Positions 5,430 through 13,063 are shown, numbered from the stretch's first letter. The stretch: 13,126 nucleotides of DNA from an uncultured Collinsella sp. (GCA_900541475.1 UQJV01000050.1:1-13126); one strand, 5' to 3'. The notes: generated from the sequence alone by a model not told the origin. Numbers and translations are program-made.

Positions 5430-6767
5430 ATGGAACTCAAATCGTGCACCTACGCAACCGTCACCACCTTGGGCGACTTTGGCCCCTGGATCAGCAAGGT
5501 CGTTCTCGACCTACCCTGCACCGTGCGCGCCAACGATGTCGATGCGAACGCTTTCCATATATATGTAGAGCGTCACGAGCGCACGGGCGAGGTCCTGATG
5601 CGCAAGGAGCACGGCGCCGACCATGCCGCGCCCTCCGTGGGTTACATCGACGTTCTCGCCGCGTATCCGTGTGACGAGAACGGCCGCAAGCTCGCCGTGG
5701 GCACCCATGTGGCACTCGAGGTCGCCGAGCAGCGCCTGACCAAAAAGATCGAAGGCGGCGTCATGGGCTCGCGCATGCTCGATGACCAGCTGCACGTCAC
5801 GCAGCTCGCGGCTCTTCCCGGCAACGACGGCGACGACCCCACCTGCGGCCTGGTCTTCGATACCTGTCGCGGCGACATCTGCCCCGCGCTCAAGGGCTGG
5901 AGCAATGCCGTACAAAAGACCGCCGTCAATGGCATCGCGCTCGAGTACGGCTTCTTTGAGCCCAGCTTTAAGGCAGAGGACTCGGCCTGCTTCAATCCCT
6001 TCGCGCCCGAGGCCACGGTCGTGCCCCAAAAGGCCCCGCTCGTGGTGTACCTGCACGGTGCCGGTGAAGGCAAGGGTGCCACGCAGGGCGAAGGTGCCAC
6101 GCGCGCCTATATCGGCAACCGCGTGACAGCCATTAGCCAGGCGCAAATCCAGCGCTACTTTGGCGGCTTTGCCTGGGTGCTCGTGCCGCAGTCGCCCACG
6201 TTTTGGATGGACAACGGCATCGAGCAGCTCGGTCGCTCCAACCAGAGCACCTACTCCCCCGTGCTCAAGGCGCTCATCGACGAGTTTGTCGCCGAGCACG
6301 CCGACCGCATCGACACCGACCGCATCGTGGTCGCCGGTCTTTCCAACGGCGGCTTTATGACCCTGCGCCTGTGCGCCGACTACCCCGATTTCTTTGCCGC
6401 CGGCCTTCCCTGCTGTGCCCCGTGGTACAACGCCACGGACGAGGACGTAGCCGCGCTCGCCAAGACGCCGCTGTGGTTTACGCACTCCAAGGGCGACGAG
6501 CTCGTGTCTCCGCAACAGACCGTGCTGCCGCTCACGGCGCGCCTGCGTGACGCCGGAGCCAACGTGCACCTTACCTACTTTAGTCATGTCGAGGACCTGA
6601 CCGGTCGCTATCGCGAGGCCGACGGCTCGCCTAAGAAGACGTTCAACCACGGCGTGTGGATCCACCAATTCAACGACCTGTGTTATCAAGACTTCGACGG
6701 GGGCAACGTACTCATCGACGGCGAGCCGGTGGGCTGCTGGGAGTGGTCGGCCAGGGTCGACCGCTAA
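5430..6767 (+). CDS. Alpha/beta hydrolase, prolyl-oligopeptidase/esterase-like, with N-terminal beta domain
   Basis: The 445-residue protein has an N-terminal part of about 190 residues rich in beta-strands, perhaps an Ig-like domain as in several carbohydrate esterases. It is followed by an alpha/beta-hydrolase domain. Visible catalytic elements are the oxyanion motif VVYLHGAGEG (HGAG at about 209-212), the nucleophile elbow GLSNGG (Ser305), Asp356 in HSKGDELV and His407 in NHGVW. The order and spacing fit a serine hydrolase triad. No signal peptide is present, so it is cytoplasmic. The family includes esterases that remove acetyl or feruloyl groups from plant glycans as well as peptidases; the setting beside glycosidase-like and PTS genes favours a carbohydrate esterase, but the substrate is not determinable. 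The start at 5430 has GGGAGG six bases upstream; the frame is open to an ATG at 5373, but that would lie on the promoter. Confidence 0.82.
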   Translation: MELKSCTYATVTTLGDFGPWISKVVLDLPCTVRANDVDANAFHIYVERHERTGEVLMRKEHGADHAAPSVGYIDVLAAYPCDENGRKLAVGTHVALEVAEQRLTKKIEGGVMGSRMLDDQLHVTQLAALPGNDGDDPTCGLVFDTCRGDICPALKGWSNAVQKTAVNGIALEYGFFEPSFKAEDSACFNPFAPEATVVPQKAPLVVYLHGAGEGKGATQGEGATRAYIGNRVTAISQAQIQRYFGGFAWVLVPQSPTFWMDNGIEQLGRSNQSTYSPVLKALIDEFVAEHADRIDTDRIVVAGLSNGGFMTLRLCADYPDFFAAGLPCCAPWYNATDEDVAALAKTPLWFTHSKGDELVSPQQTVLPLTARLRDAGANVHLTYFSHVEDLTGRYREADGSPKKTFNHGVWIHQFNDLCYQDFDGGNVLIDGEPVGCWEWSARVDR

Positions 6768-6778
6768 GCCCTCCCATC

Positions 6779-6901
6779 GCGGGGACCGGGGTTTAGTCTT
6801 GCAAACGTCCTCGGGCATGCATGGGCTGGCGCTTTGCGCTTCGCGCTGCGCCTGCCCATGCCCCCTGCGGAATGTTTGCAAGACTAAACCCCAGTCCCCG
6901 C
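6779..6901. repeat. Long near-perfect inverted repeat (123 bp) between two hydrolase genes
   Basis: The outer arms, 6779-6808 and 6872-6901, are complementary at 28 of 30 positions, one of the two exceptions being a G-U pair in rightward RNA. Inside, 6819-6832 pairs with 6848-6861 at 13 of 14 positions, and the tip is GCGC-TTC-GCGC (6836-6846). The whole could form a hairpin or cruciform of nearly 50 bp with only small internal loops. It begins 11 bases after the stop codon of the alpha/beta hydrolase. No T-run follows, so a simple intrinsic terminator is uncertain. A REP/MITE-like element, a processing hairpin or a strong transcription barrier are all possible. Confidence 0.75.
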
Positions 6902-7029
6902 TGCGTTGACGTTGCTGTGATCCTGGCCGGGCGCTTCCGGCAGCGCGCCGGGTCGGTGGCGATGGGGGCGTGGGTCCCGTCTTGCCTTGCGCGCAACTGG
7001 CTGAATTGATTTTGATTGGAGCTGTTCCT

Positions 7030-8541
7030 ATGGCCCAGAAGTTGACTCGGGTGATTGTTACTACCGATATGGAAGTCGATGATATGAACTCGCTCGTTCA
7101 TTTGGCTCTGTATCTCAATATGCTTGATGTTCAGGCTGTGGTGTATACGGCTTCGCAGTATCACTTTCTTGGGGATGGGGTTCATACGCTCGGTGAGGTG
7201 AATTCGCATTGGCGGACCAAAGGGCGTCGCTCTTACGAGTGGGCTGTTGTGCCTCATGAGCCTGATCCGCTGGCCGGGGAGCTTCGTGAGTATCGGCCGT
7301 TTCCCGAGCATTGGATTGAGAGTCTCTGGAGTAATGAATATGCCCAAGCTTGGCCGCAGTTGCAGGCGAATGCGGACGCTGCCGGTGAGCCGCCGTTTCC
7401 CACGCCTGCCCAGATGATCGAGCGCACCTTTGTGGGAAATGTTGCCTTTGAGGGTGATGTGACTGAGGAAACTGAGGGGTCCCGCGTAATTGCTCAGGCG
7501 ATTTTGGATGATGATCCGCGTACATTATGGCTGCTCAGCTGGGGCGGCATGAACACCATCGTTCGCGCCCTTATGAGCATTGCCGAGCGTTATCGCGCCA
7601 TGCCCGAATGGCCCGCCGTGCAGAAGCGGGTCCATCAGAAGGTGCGCGTGATGGGCGTTGCCGATGGCATAGGGCAGGACAACTCATGGCTCGACCATGG
7701 ACGCGAGCTCTTTCCCGAGCTCATCTTTTGGCGTGTGCCCTATATGTATGGCGGCTATGTCGACGCCAAGATGGCGCAGCCCGATTCGCTGCCACTGTTT
7801 AAGGCTCCTTGGCCCGAGCAAAACCTCACGCAGGAAAACGGCCCCCTTATGGCGCGCTATATGCTCTATGGCGACGGCAAGGTCTACGAAAACGAGCCCG
7901 AGCGGTTTCAATTTGGCAAGCATGCCCGTCTGGATTGGGGTCTAGAAGGCATCCCCGCGATGCAGTTTGAGCACGGCGACTTTATGGCCGAAGGCGACAG
8001 CATGACCTATATTCCGCTGCTGCCGTTTGGCCTGCGCGGTATCGATGACCGCGGCTTCGACACGCTGCTCGGCCGCATGTTTCTTGATGGGCATCCCGAT
8101 GCGGACGCACCCGCCGGTTTTGCCGCCATCGGCACGCCCGCAGGCGACAACCCCAATCCCTATCTGCGCGCCTATCAGGAAGACTTTGCCGCCCGCGCGC
8201 AATGGTGCGCCCACGATCCGGCAGCTTGCTCGCATCCGGCACATGTTGTCGAGGTCACGGCCGACCGCAGCGCCACAGCCGGCGAGCGCGTCGCCCTTGC
8301 GGCGACCATCGTCGACCCCGACGACAAGGGCTTCGATGCACATTGGAATGTCGCCATGAACCCGTCGAGCTATGCAGGCGCGCAGGATCTTTCGCTGTGG
8401 CAGGAATGCACGGTGAGTACCACTTTCATCGTGCCCGCCGATGCGCAGACCGGCGACCGCTTCGTGCTCACCCTTACCGTGCAGACGCGCGCCGAACGCC
8501 CCTGCAGCCGTTACGCCCAGGTTGCCGTGACCGTGGCATAG
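7030..8541 (+). CDS. DUF1593 protein (Sde182-like, nucleoside-hydrolase fold plus C-terminal beta domain)
   Basis: The 503-residue protein starts with RVIVTTDMEVDDMNS, in which Asp13, Asp17 and Asp18 resemble the calcium-binding aspartates of nucleoside hydrolases. It continues with TLWLLSWGGMNTIVRAL (about 165-181) and GIGQDNSWLDHG (about 213-224), typical of the DUF1593/Sde182 N-terminal domain (about 1-330). A C-terminal beta-sandwich (about 405-503) fits the Sde182 C-terminal domain. The family was named after a cellulose-binding protein of Saccharophagus and is thought to act on carbohydrates, but its reaction is not established. There is no signal peptide. The start has GGAG eight bases upstream. 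Third-position GC is much lower at the 5' end (about 27 of the first 50 codons) than at the 3' end (39 of the last 48), so the gene may be mosaic. It follows the long inverted repeat and could be co-transcribed with the esterase-like gene if that structure is read through. Confidence 0.83.
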   Translation: MAQKLTRVIVTTDMEVDDMNSLVHLALYLNMLDVQAVVYTASQYHFLGDGVHTLGEVNSHWRTKGRRSYEWAVVPHEPDPLAGELREYRPFPEHWIESLWSNEYAQAWPQLQANADAAGEPPFPTPAQMIERTFVGNVAFEGDVTEETEGSRVIAQAILDDDPRTLWLLSWGGMNTIVRALMSIAERYRAMPEWPAVQKRVHQKVRVMGVADGIGQDNSWLDHGRELFPELIFWRVPYMYGGYVDAKMAQPDSLPLFKAPWPEQNLTQENGPLMARYMLYGDGKVYENEPERFQFGKHARLDWGLEGIPAMQFEHGDFMAEGDSMTYIPLLPFGLRGIDDRGFDTLLGRMFLDGHPDADAPAGFAAIGTPAGDNPNPYLRAYQEDFAARAQWCAHDPAACSHPAHVVEVTADRSATAGERVALAATIVDPDDKGFDAHWNVAMNPSSYAGAQDLSLWQECTVSTTFIVPADAQTGDRFVLTLTVQTRAERPCSRYAQVAVTVA

Positions 8542-8559
8542 CAAGGACGACGCCCACAT

Positions 8560-8629
8560 TCGGCATGGAGCGTCCCCAACTGCCACTCATTTAAGTGCGT
8601 CCCCAATGAGTGAGTACGCCCCTAATGAG
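8560..8629 (+). repeat. Dispersed hairpin repeat, copy 2, with a partial tandem unit
   Basis: Positions 8560-8612 match copy 1 (1832-1884). The 3' part forms a perfect 8-bp stem, CACTCATT (8584-8591) with AATGAGTG (8605-8612), around the loop TAAGTGCGTCCCC. A 17-base segment (8594-8610) recurs imperfectly at 8613-8629 (14 of 17 identical), giving a 19-base period. It begins 18 bases after the DUF1593 stop codon. Copy 1 lies in the opposite orientation relative to the gene it follows, so a gene-specific terminator role is not supported. Confidence 0.6.
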
Positions 8630-8764
8630 AGCCCCATCGACTAGTCGAAAATGGGCCATATGTCCCAGTTGTGGAGACTCGTTGAGCCATCTGGGTATCG
8701 TGAAAGACCACGCACTTCCCCATCATCAAAAGTGACACACGCTACCTGTTGATGGGAGGCAACC

Positions 8765-9502
8765 ATGGGCTTCTTTGACAAGATGTTCGAGAAGAAAGAG
8801 TGCGCGATTTGCGGTACCGAGCTGGGACTTTTGGGAAAGACCAAGATCAGCGAAGGCTACCTGTGCAAAGAGTGCGCCGGCAAGCTCTCCCCCTACTTCC
8901 ACGGCTATCGCTCCAGCACCGCGGACGATATCCGCGAGCAACTCGCCTACCGCGAGGCCAACGCCGAGCGCCTGGCCTCGTTCAACCCCACGCGCACGCT
9001 CTCTGCCGGGCGCACCAACATCATGCTCGATGAGGACGCGGGCCTGCTAATCATCACTTCGCAGAGCCGCTGGCGCGACGCCAATCCCGACATCATCGAG
9101 TTCTCACAGGTACTCGGCTGCGATATGGATATCGACGAGCATCGCACCGAGATCTATCGCGAGACCAAGGACGGCGAGCGTGAGAGCTACAACCCACCGC
9201 GCTACGACCTGGATTACGACTTCAATCTGACCATCCACGTCAACACGCCGTACTTTACCGAGATCAACCTGCGCGTGAACGACTCCACCATCGATCAGCG
9301 CGGTTCCATCGAATACCGCGAGGCCAAGCGGCAGGCAACCGAGGTCCGCGACGCGCTGGTGCAGCTGCGCCAGGAGACGCGCGACAGCGTCGTGGCCGCC
9401 AAGGCCCCCAAGACCGCGGTCACCTGCCCCTTCTGCGGTGCAACCACCATTCCCGATGCCAGTGGGCGCTGCGAATACTGCGGTGGCGCCATCGGCGCTT
9501 AG
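8765..9502 (+). CDS. DUF4428 zinc-finger protein with a second C-terminal zinc ribbon
   Basis: This 245-residue soluble protein has two metal-binding modules. The N-terminal one, CAICG (C13, C16) with LCKEC (C34, C37), fits the short DUF4428 domain. The C-terminal one, CPFCG (C221, C224) with CEYCGG (C236, C239), is a zinc ribbon. Between them is a beta-rich, acidic region of about 170 residues with no family I recognise. A strong GGGAGG site lies six bases upstream of the ATG. It is the first of four closely spaced rightward genes, 24 bases ahead of the next. Its ribbon resembles those of the two following proteins, suggesting that the three work together. A role in membrane-stress or protein assembly is inferred from neighbours only; no enzymatic motif is visible. 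Confidence 0.8.
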   Translation: MGFFDKMFEKKECAICGTELGLLGKTKISEGYLCKECAGKLSPYFHGYRSSTADDIREQLAYREANAERLASFNPTRTLSAGRTNIMLDEDAGLLIITSQSRWRDANPDIIEFSQVLGCDMDIDEHRTEIYRETKDGERESYNPPRYDLDYDFNLTIHVNTPYFTEINLRVNDSTIDQRGSIEYREAKRQATEVRDALVQLRQETRDSVVAAKAPKTAVTCPFCGATTIPDASGRCEYCGGAIGA

Positions 9503-9526
9503 CCTCCGGCACGGAAAGGACCGATC

Positions 9527-10849
9527 ATGGCCTTCGAGAGTGTCAACTATCAGTGCCCCGCGTGTGGCGGCCCCCTTCACTTTGCCAGTGCCGAGCAAAA
9601 GCTCGTCTGCGACTACTGCGACTCGCGCTTTGAAGTTGAAGAAGTCGAGGCCCTCTATCGCGAGCGCCAGGACAAGGCCGATGCCAAAGCCGACGCCGCA
9701 GCCGCGGCTCCCAAACCTTCTGTCGACGATGCCGTGCAGGAGCTGGCTCAAAACGCCGGCTACATCTGCTCGTCGTGCGGCGCCGAACTGATCTCGGACG
9801 GCACCGTCGCCGTCACCACCTGCCCGTACTGCGGTAACTCCGCCGTGGCACCTGGCCAGCTCTCGGGCGACTTCTCACCCGACCTGGTGATTCCGTTTAA
9901 GCTCGGGCGCGACGATGTCATGGCCGCGCTCAAAGAGCACTACAAGGGCAAGATTCTGCTGCCCAAGAGCTTTGTCACCGACAACCACATCGACGAGGTC
10001 CAAGGCGTCTACGTGCCGTTTTGGCTCTACGGTGCCCGCGTGGACGGCGAAGTGTACTTTGACGCGACCAACGAGACCGTAACCGAGGAACCCGATCGCA
10101 CCGTCACGACCACCGACCACTACGACGCCTACCGTAAAGGCAATATCTCGTTTGAGCGCGTGCCCGTCGACGGATCGTCCAAGATGCCCGACGGCCACAT
10201 GGACGCCATCGAGCCGTTTGACTACGACGCGCTGCGCCCGTTTTCGGTCGCGTATATGCCCGGCTACATCGCCAACCGCTATGACGAGGATTGCGAAACC
10301 TGCAAGGCGCGTGCAGAGCGCCGCATGGAGGAGAGCACGATCTCGGCCCTGCGCGAGACCGTCGTCGACGAATATGACGACGCCACGGTCGAAAGCAAGC
10401 AGCTCGACTACACCTGGGAAGACAGCGACTACGCCCTGTTCCCCGTGTGGATGCTTTCCACCTCGTGGAACGGCAAGGGTTATCTGTTTGCCATGAACGG
10501 CCAGACCGGTCGCATGGTCGGCGAGCTCCCCTGCTCCAAGCCCAAGCTCGCCATCGCCTCGGTGCTGTTCTTTGTGATCGGGTTTGTCCTCTCCCAGATT
10601 CTCTTTATGGGAGAGAACGCCTTCGATCCGGACTACCTCGCCTTTGATGTCGAGGGCGTCCTCATCAACATCGTCGCGCCGTTGATCATCGTAATCATCG
10701 CGGACGTGTTGCTGGTAGGCCAGCTCAAGACGGCCAACGAGGCAACCCACGCCGATTACTACTGCGGGGACCTCGATCTGACCGAGAAGCACGATACCTT
10801 CAGCCACACCGAGACCACCGTTGTCATGAAGGACAACAAGGACGATTAG
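9527..10849 (+). CDS. TFIIB-type zinc-ribbon membrane protein (YdjG-like)
   Basis: The 440-residue protein carries two zinc ribbons at its N-terminus: C10, C13, C28, C31 (YQCPACGG ... VCDYCDS) and C81, C84, C99, C102 (YICSSCGAEL ... CPYCGN). They are separated by an Ala/Lys-rich, probably coiled linker. A large soluble domain follows (about 115-335, including GVYVPFWLYGARVDGEVYFD). Two membrane helices, about 340-361 and 378-399, lie near the C-terminus, and the tail is charged. This layout resembles B. subtilis YdjG, a partner of the SPFH protein YdjI in a membrane-stress operon with PspA. The role here, as a membrane anchor for the SPFH protein, is inferred. A DNA-helicase or RNA-polymerase label based only on the ribbons would be misleading. 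AAAGGA lies seven bases before the ATG. It is in the same transcription unit as its neighbours. Confidence 0.82.
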   Translation: MAFESVNYQCPACGGPLHFASAEQKLVCDYCDSRFEVEEVEALYRERQDKADAKADAAAAAPKPSVDDAVQELAQNAGYICSSCGAELISDGTVAVTTCPYCGNSAVAPGQLSGDFSPDLVIPFKLGRDDVMAALKEHYKGKILLPKSFVTDNHIDEVQGVYVPFWLYGARVDGEVYFDATNETVTEEPDRTVTTTDHYDAYRKGNISFERVPVDGSSKMPDGHMDAIEPFDYDALRPFSVAYMPGYIANRYDEDCETCKARAERRMEESTISALRETVVDEYDDATVESKQLDYTWEDSDYALFPVWMLSTSWNGKGYLFAMNGQTGRMVGELPCSKPKLAIASVLFFVIGFVLSQILFMGENAFDPDYLAFDVEGVLINIVAPLIIVIIADVLLVGQLKTANEATHADYYCGDLDLTEKHDTFSHTETTVVMKDNKDD

Positions 10850-10897
10850 CCATTCTGACCAATACCACCCGGCCTTTGACGAGAAAGGAAGATCACC

Positions 10898-12139
10898 ATG
10901 GGACTCTTGAAAGCTGGATTGGGTGCTGCCGGCGGCGTCATGGCCGACCAGTGGAAGGAATTTATCTATTGCGAATCGATGCCCGCTGATGTCTTGGCCT
11001 GCAAGGGCAGCAAGCGCACCGGCGGCCGCAGCTCCAACACGCGCGGCGAGGACAACGTCATCTCCAACGGCTCTGTCATCGCCGTCAACGACGGCCAGGG
11101 CATGCTCGTGGTGCAAAACGGCAAGATCATCGAGGTTGCGCTGGAGCCTGGCGAGTTTGTCTTTGACACCGGCAGCGAGCCGAGCGTCTTTAGCGGCAAT
11201 CTGGGCGACTCCATCAAGGAAACGTTCGCCAATATCGGCAGCCGTTTTACCTTTGGCGGCGATGCAGGCAAGGACCAGCGCGTCTACTTCATCAACACCA
11301 AGGAGATCATCGGCAACAAGTACGGCACCGCCTCGCCCGTGCCCTTCCGCGTGGTCGATAACAACATTGGCCTGGACGTCGACATCTCCGTGCGCTGCAA
11401 CGGCGAGTATTCGTACCGTATCACCAACCCGCTGCTGTTCTACACCAACGTGTGCGGCAACGTGACCGATAGCTACACGCGCGATAAGATCGACAGCCAG
11501 CTTAAGTCCGAGCTGCTCACCGCCCTGCAGCCCGCCTTTGCCAAGATCTCGGAGATGGGCATTCGTTACAGCGCCATCCCCGGTCACACCGCCGAGCTCG
11601 CCCGCGCGCTCAACGAGGTCCTCTCGGCCGACTGGCGCGATCTGCGCGGTGTCGAGATCGTGAGCTTTGGCGTCAACTCCATCGCTGCCTCGCAAGAAGA
11701 CGAGCAGATGATCAAGGACCTGCAGAAGGCCGCGGTCATGCGCGATCCCACCATGGCAGCCGCCAACATCGCCAGCGCCCAGAGCGATGCGATGCGCGCG
11801 GCAGCCGCCAACCCCAACGGCGCGATGGCCGGCTTTATGGGCATGGGCATGGCGGGCGGCATGGGCGGCATGAACGCCAGCCAGCTGTTCGCCGCCGGCC
11901 AGGCACAGCAGCAGGCTGCCCCACAGCCAGCTCCGGCACCCGCCCCCGCACCGGCTCCTGCCGCTGCCCCCGCGGCCGGCACGTGGACCTGCAGCTGCGG
12001 TGCCACCAACACCGGCAAGTTCTGCCCCGAGTGCGGCAGCCCCGCACCTGCCCCGGCGCCGGCCAAGTGGTTCTGCCCCAACTGCGGCAGCGAAAACGGC
12101 GGCAAGTTCTGCAGCAACTGCGGAACGCCCAGGCCCTAA
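10898..12139 (+). CDS. SPFH-domain protein with two C-terminal zinc ribbons (YdjI-like)
   Basis: The 413-residue protein has an N-terminal SPFH/band-7-like region (about 20-290) with the family stretches VIAVNDGQGMLVVQNGKIIE and PFRVVDNNIGLDVDISVRCN. It also contains the predicted helix ARALNEVLSADWRDLRGVEI. A Gly/Met/Ala-rich segment (about 308-335) and a Pro/Ala linker (about 341-361) lead to two ribbons. The second has CxxC pairs (C393, C396, C405, C408); the first has an unusual CxC on one side (C365, C367) and CxxC on the other (C376, C379). There is no hydrophobic helix at the start, so membrane attachment would be peripheral or through the YdjG-like partner encoded just upstream. The Bacillus homologue YdjI works with YdjG and PspA at damaged membranes. 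AAAGGA lies upstream of the ATG. The assignment is strong for fold and weaker for function. Confidence 0.85.
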   Translation: MGLLKAGLGAAGGVMADQWKEFIYCESMPADVLACKGSKRTGGRSSNTRGEDNVISNGSVIAVNDGQGMLVVQNGKIIEVALEPGEFVFDTGSEPSVFSGNLGDSIKETFANIGSRFTFGGDAGKDQRVYFINTKEIIGNKYGTASPVPFRVVDNNIGLDVDISVRCNGEYSYRITNPLLFYTNVCGNVTDSYTRDKIDSQLKSELLTALQPAFAKISEMGIRYSAIPGHTAELARALNEVLSADWRDLRGVEIVSFGVNSIAASQEDEQMIKDLQKAAVMRDPTMAAANIASAQSDAMRAAAANPNGAMAGFMGMGMAGGMGGMNASQLFAAGQAQQQAAPQPAPAPAPAPAPAAAPAAGTWTCSCGATNTGKFCPECGSPAPAPAPAKWFCPNCGSENGGKFCSNCGTPRP

Positions 12140-12156
12140 CCCCTCTATCTGGTAAT

Positions 12157-12174
12157 TGGCGGGGAGGTCCGCCA
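12157..12174. other. Small hairpin in the gap between the SPFH and lipoprotein genes
   Basis: TGGCGG (12157-12162) pairs with CCGCCA (12169-12174) around a 6-base loop. No T-run follows, so it is more likely a processing or stability hairpin than a terminator. The lipoprotein gene could still be read from the upstream promoter. Confidence 0.3.
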
Positions 12175-12220
12175 CCCCCGCATTTGCTTCTATGGGTTTC
12201 GTTCGATAAAGGAGGACACC

Positions 12221-13063
12221 ATGAAGACAACGTTCAAAAAGTCCGTACTCGCATTTCTGACATGCGTCCTGGCGCTCGCCTTTGCCCTGACGGGCTGCAG
12301 CAGCGGCGGCAAAGACCCCAAGGCCAACTTCGTCGGCAGCTGGCAGTACTCGGGTGGAACCTTGGATGGCGAAGAGCTCACCGATGAGTACATGGATATG
12401 CTCGAAGAGTGGGGCGTCAACTGCATCCTGATCCTCGATGAGGACGGCACGGGCACCCTCGACCTGTTCCTTGAGGTTGTCGACCTTAAGTGGGAGGCCA
12501 AGGACGCCACCACCGCAACCGTCACCGCCGAAGATGAATCGCACGATCTGAAGCTCAAGGACGACAAGCTCGTCCTGGAGGTGGACGGCGACAAGTTTAT
12601 CTTCACCAAGTCCGACAAGGACCTGTCCGGTACGGTGAAGAAGGATCGCGAGGCGGCCGAGAAGGAAGATGAAATCGATGAGGCCGTCGAAGACGACGAT
12701 GTCCAGAGCGTCGAAATCTCCCCCGCCGTCACCGTCGCCGATGACGACCTGTGCACCATCACCGTCACCGAGAAGTTCAAGGACGACTGGGGCGACATCG
12801 GCTTTGTCGTCAACATCACCAACAAGAGCGACAAGGACCTGACCTTCTACGCACCTTCCGGCAAGACCAACGTCAACGGCACCATGAAGGAACCCTGGTT
12901 CTCGGCTCACCTGATGCCTGGCACCAACGCCACCGAGGAATTCACGTTCTCGAACGGCGAGCTTGACAGCCTTGATGACCTGGTCAACACGACCATCGGC
13001 ATCGACGCCTACCTGACCGATTCCTACGAGGACGTCGCCTCCTACAGCGCAACCATCGCGTAA
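12221..13063 (+). CDS. Acidic lipoprotein of unknown function
   Basis: The 280-residue protein begins with a lipoprotein signal peptide: basic start MKTTFKK, hydrophobic core, and lipobox LTGC with the lipidated cysteine at C26. It should be anchored to the outer face of the membrane. Residues about 36-125 look like a small beta-barrel repeat (FVGSWQYSGG, DEDGTGTLDL, DDKLVLEVDG), a pattern common in lipocalin-like domains of Firmicutes and Coriobacteriia lipoproteins. A charged helical linker (about 133-160) leads to a beta-sandwich domain (about 165-280) with FVVNITNKSDKDLTF, resembling DUF5067/DUF4352-type extracellular modules. The protein is strongly acidic overall. AAAGGAGG is six bases before the ATG. 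It follows the SPFH gene by 81 bases on the same strand and may be the extracellular member of the same system, but that link rests only on position. Confidence 0.8.
   Translation: MKTTFKKSVLAFLTCVLALAFALTGCSSGGKDPKANFVGSWQYSGGTLDGEELTDEYMDMLEEWGVNCILILDEDGTGTLDLFLEVVDLKWEAKDATTATVTAEDESHDLKLKDDKLVLEVDGDKFIFTKSDKDLSGTVKKDREAAEKEDEIDEAVEDDDVQSVEISPAVTVADDDLCTITVTEKFKDDWGDIGFVVNITNKSDKDLTFYAPSGKTNVNGTMKEPWFSAHLMPGTNATEEFTFSNGELDSLDDLVNTTIGIDAYLTDSYEDVASYSATIA

Noticed and set aside
5511..6881. A 456-codon leftward open frame opposite the alpha/beta hydrolase
   Set aside because: Antisense shadow of a gene with a visible catalytic triad; it also runs into the long inverted repeat.
6902..7029. 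Promoter at TTGACG (6906-6911) for the DUF1593 gene
   Set aside because: The expected -10 position is GC-rich (GCCGGG) with no resemblance to TATAAT; I see no other convincing promoter in this 128-base leader.
8560..8629. CRISPR-like array at the tandem part of the dispersed repeat
   Set aside because: There are only two imperfect units with a 19-base period and no spacers.
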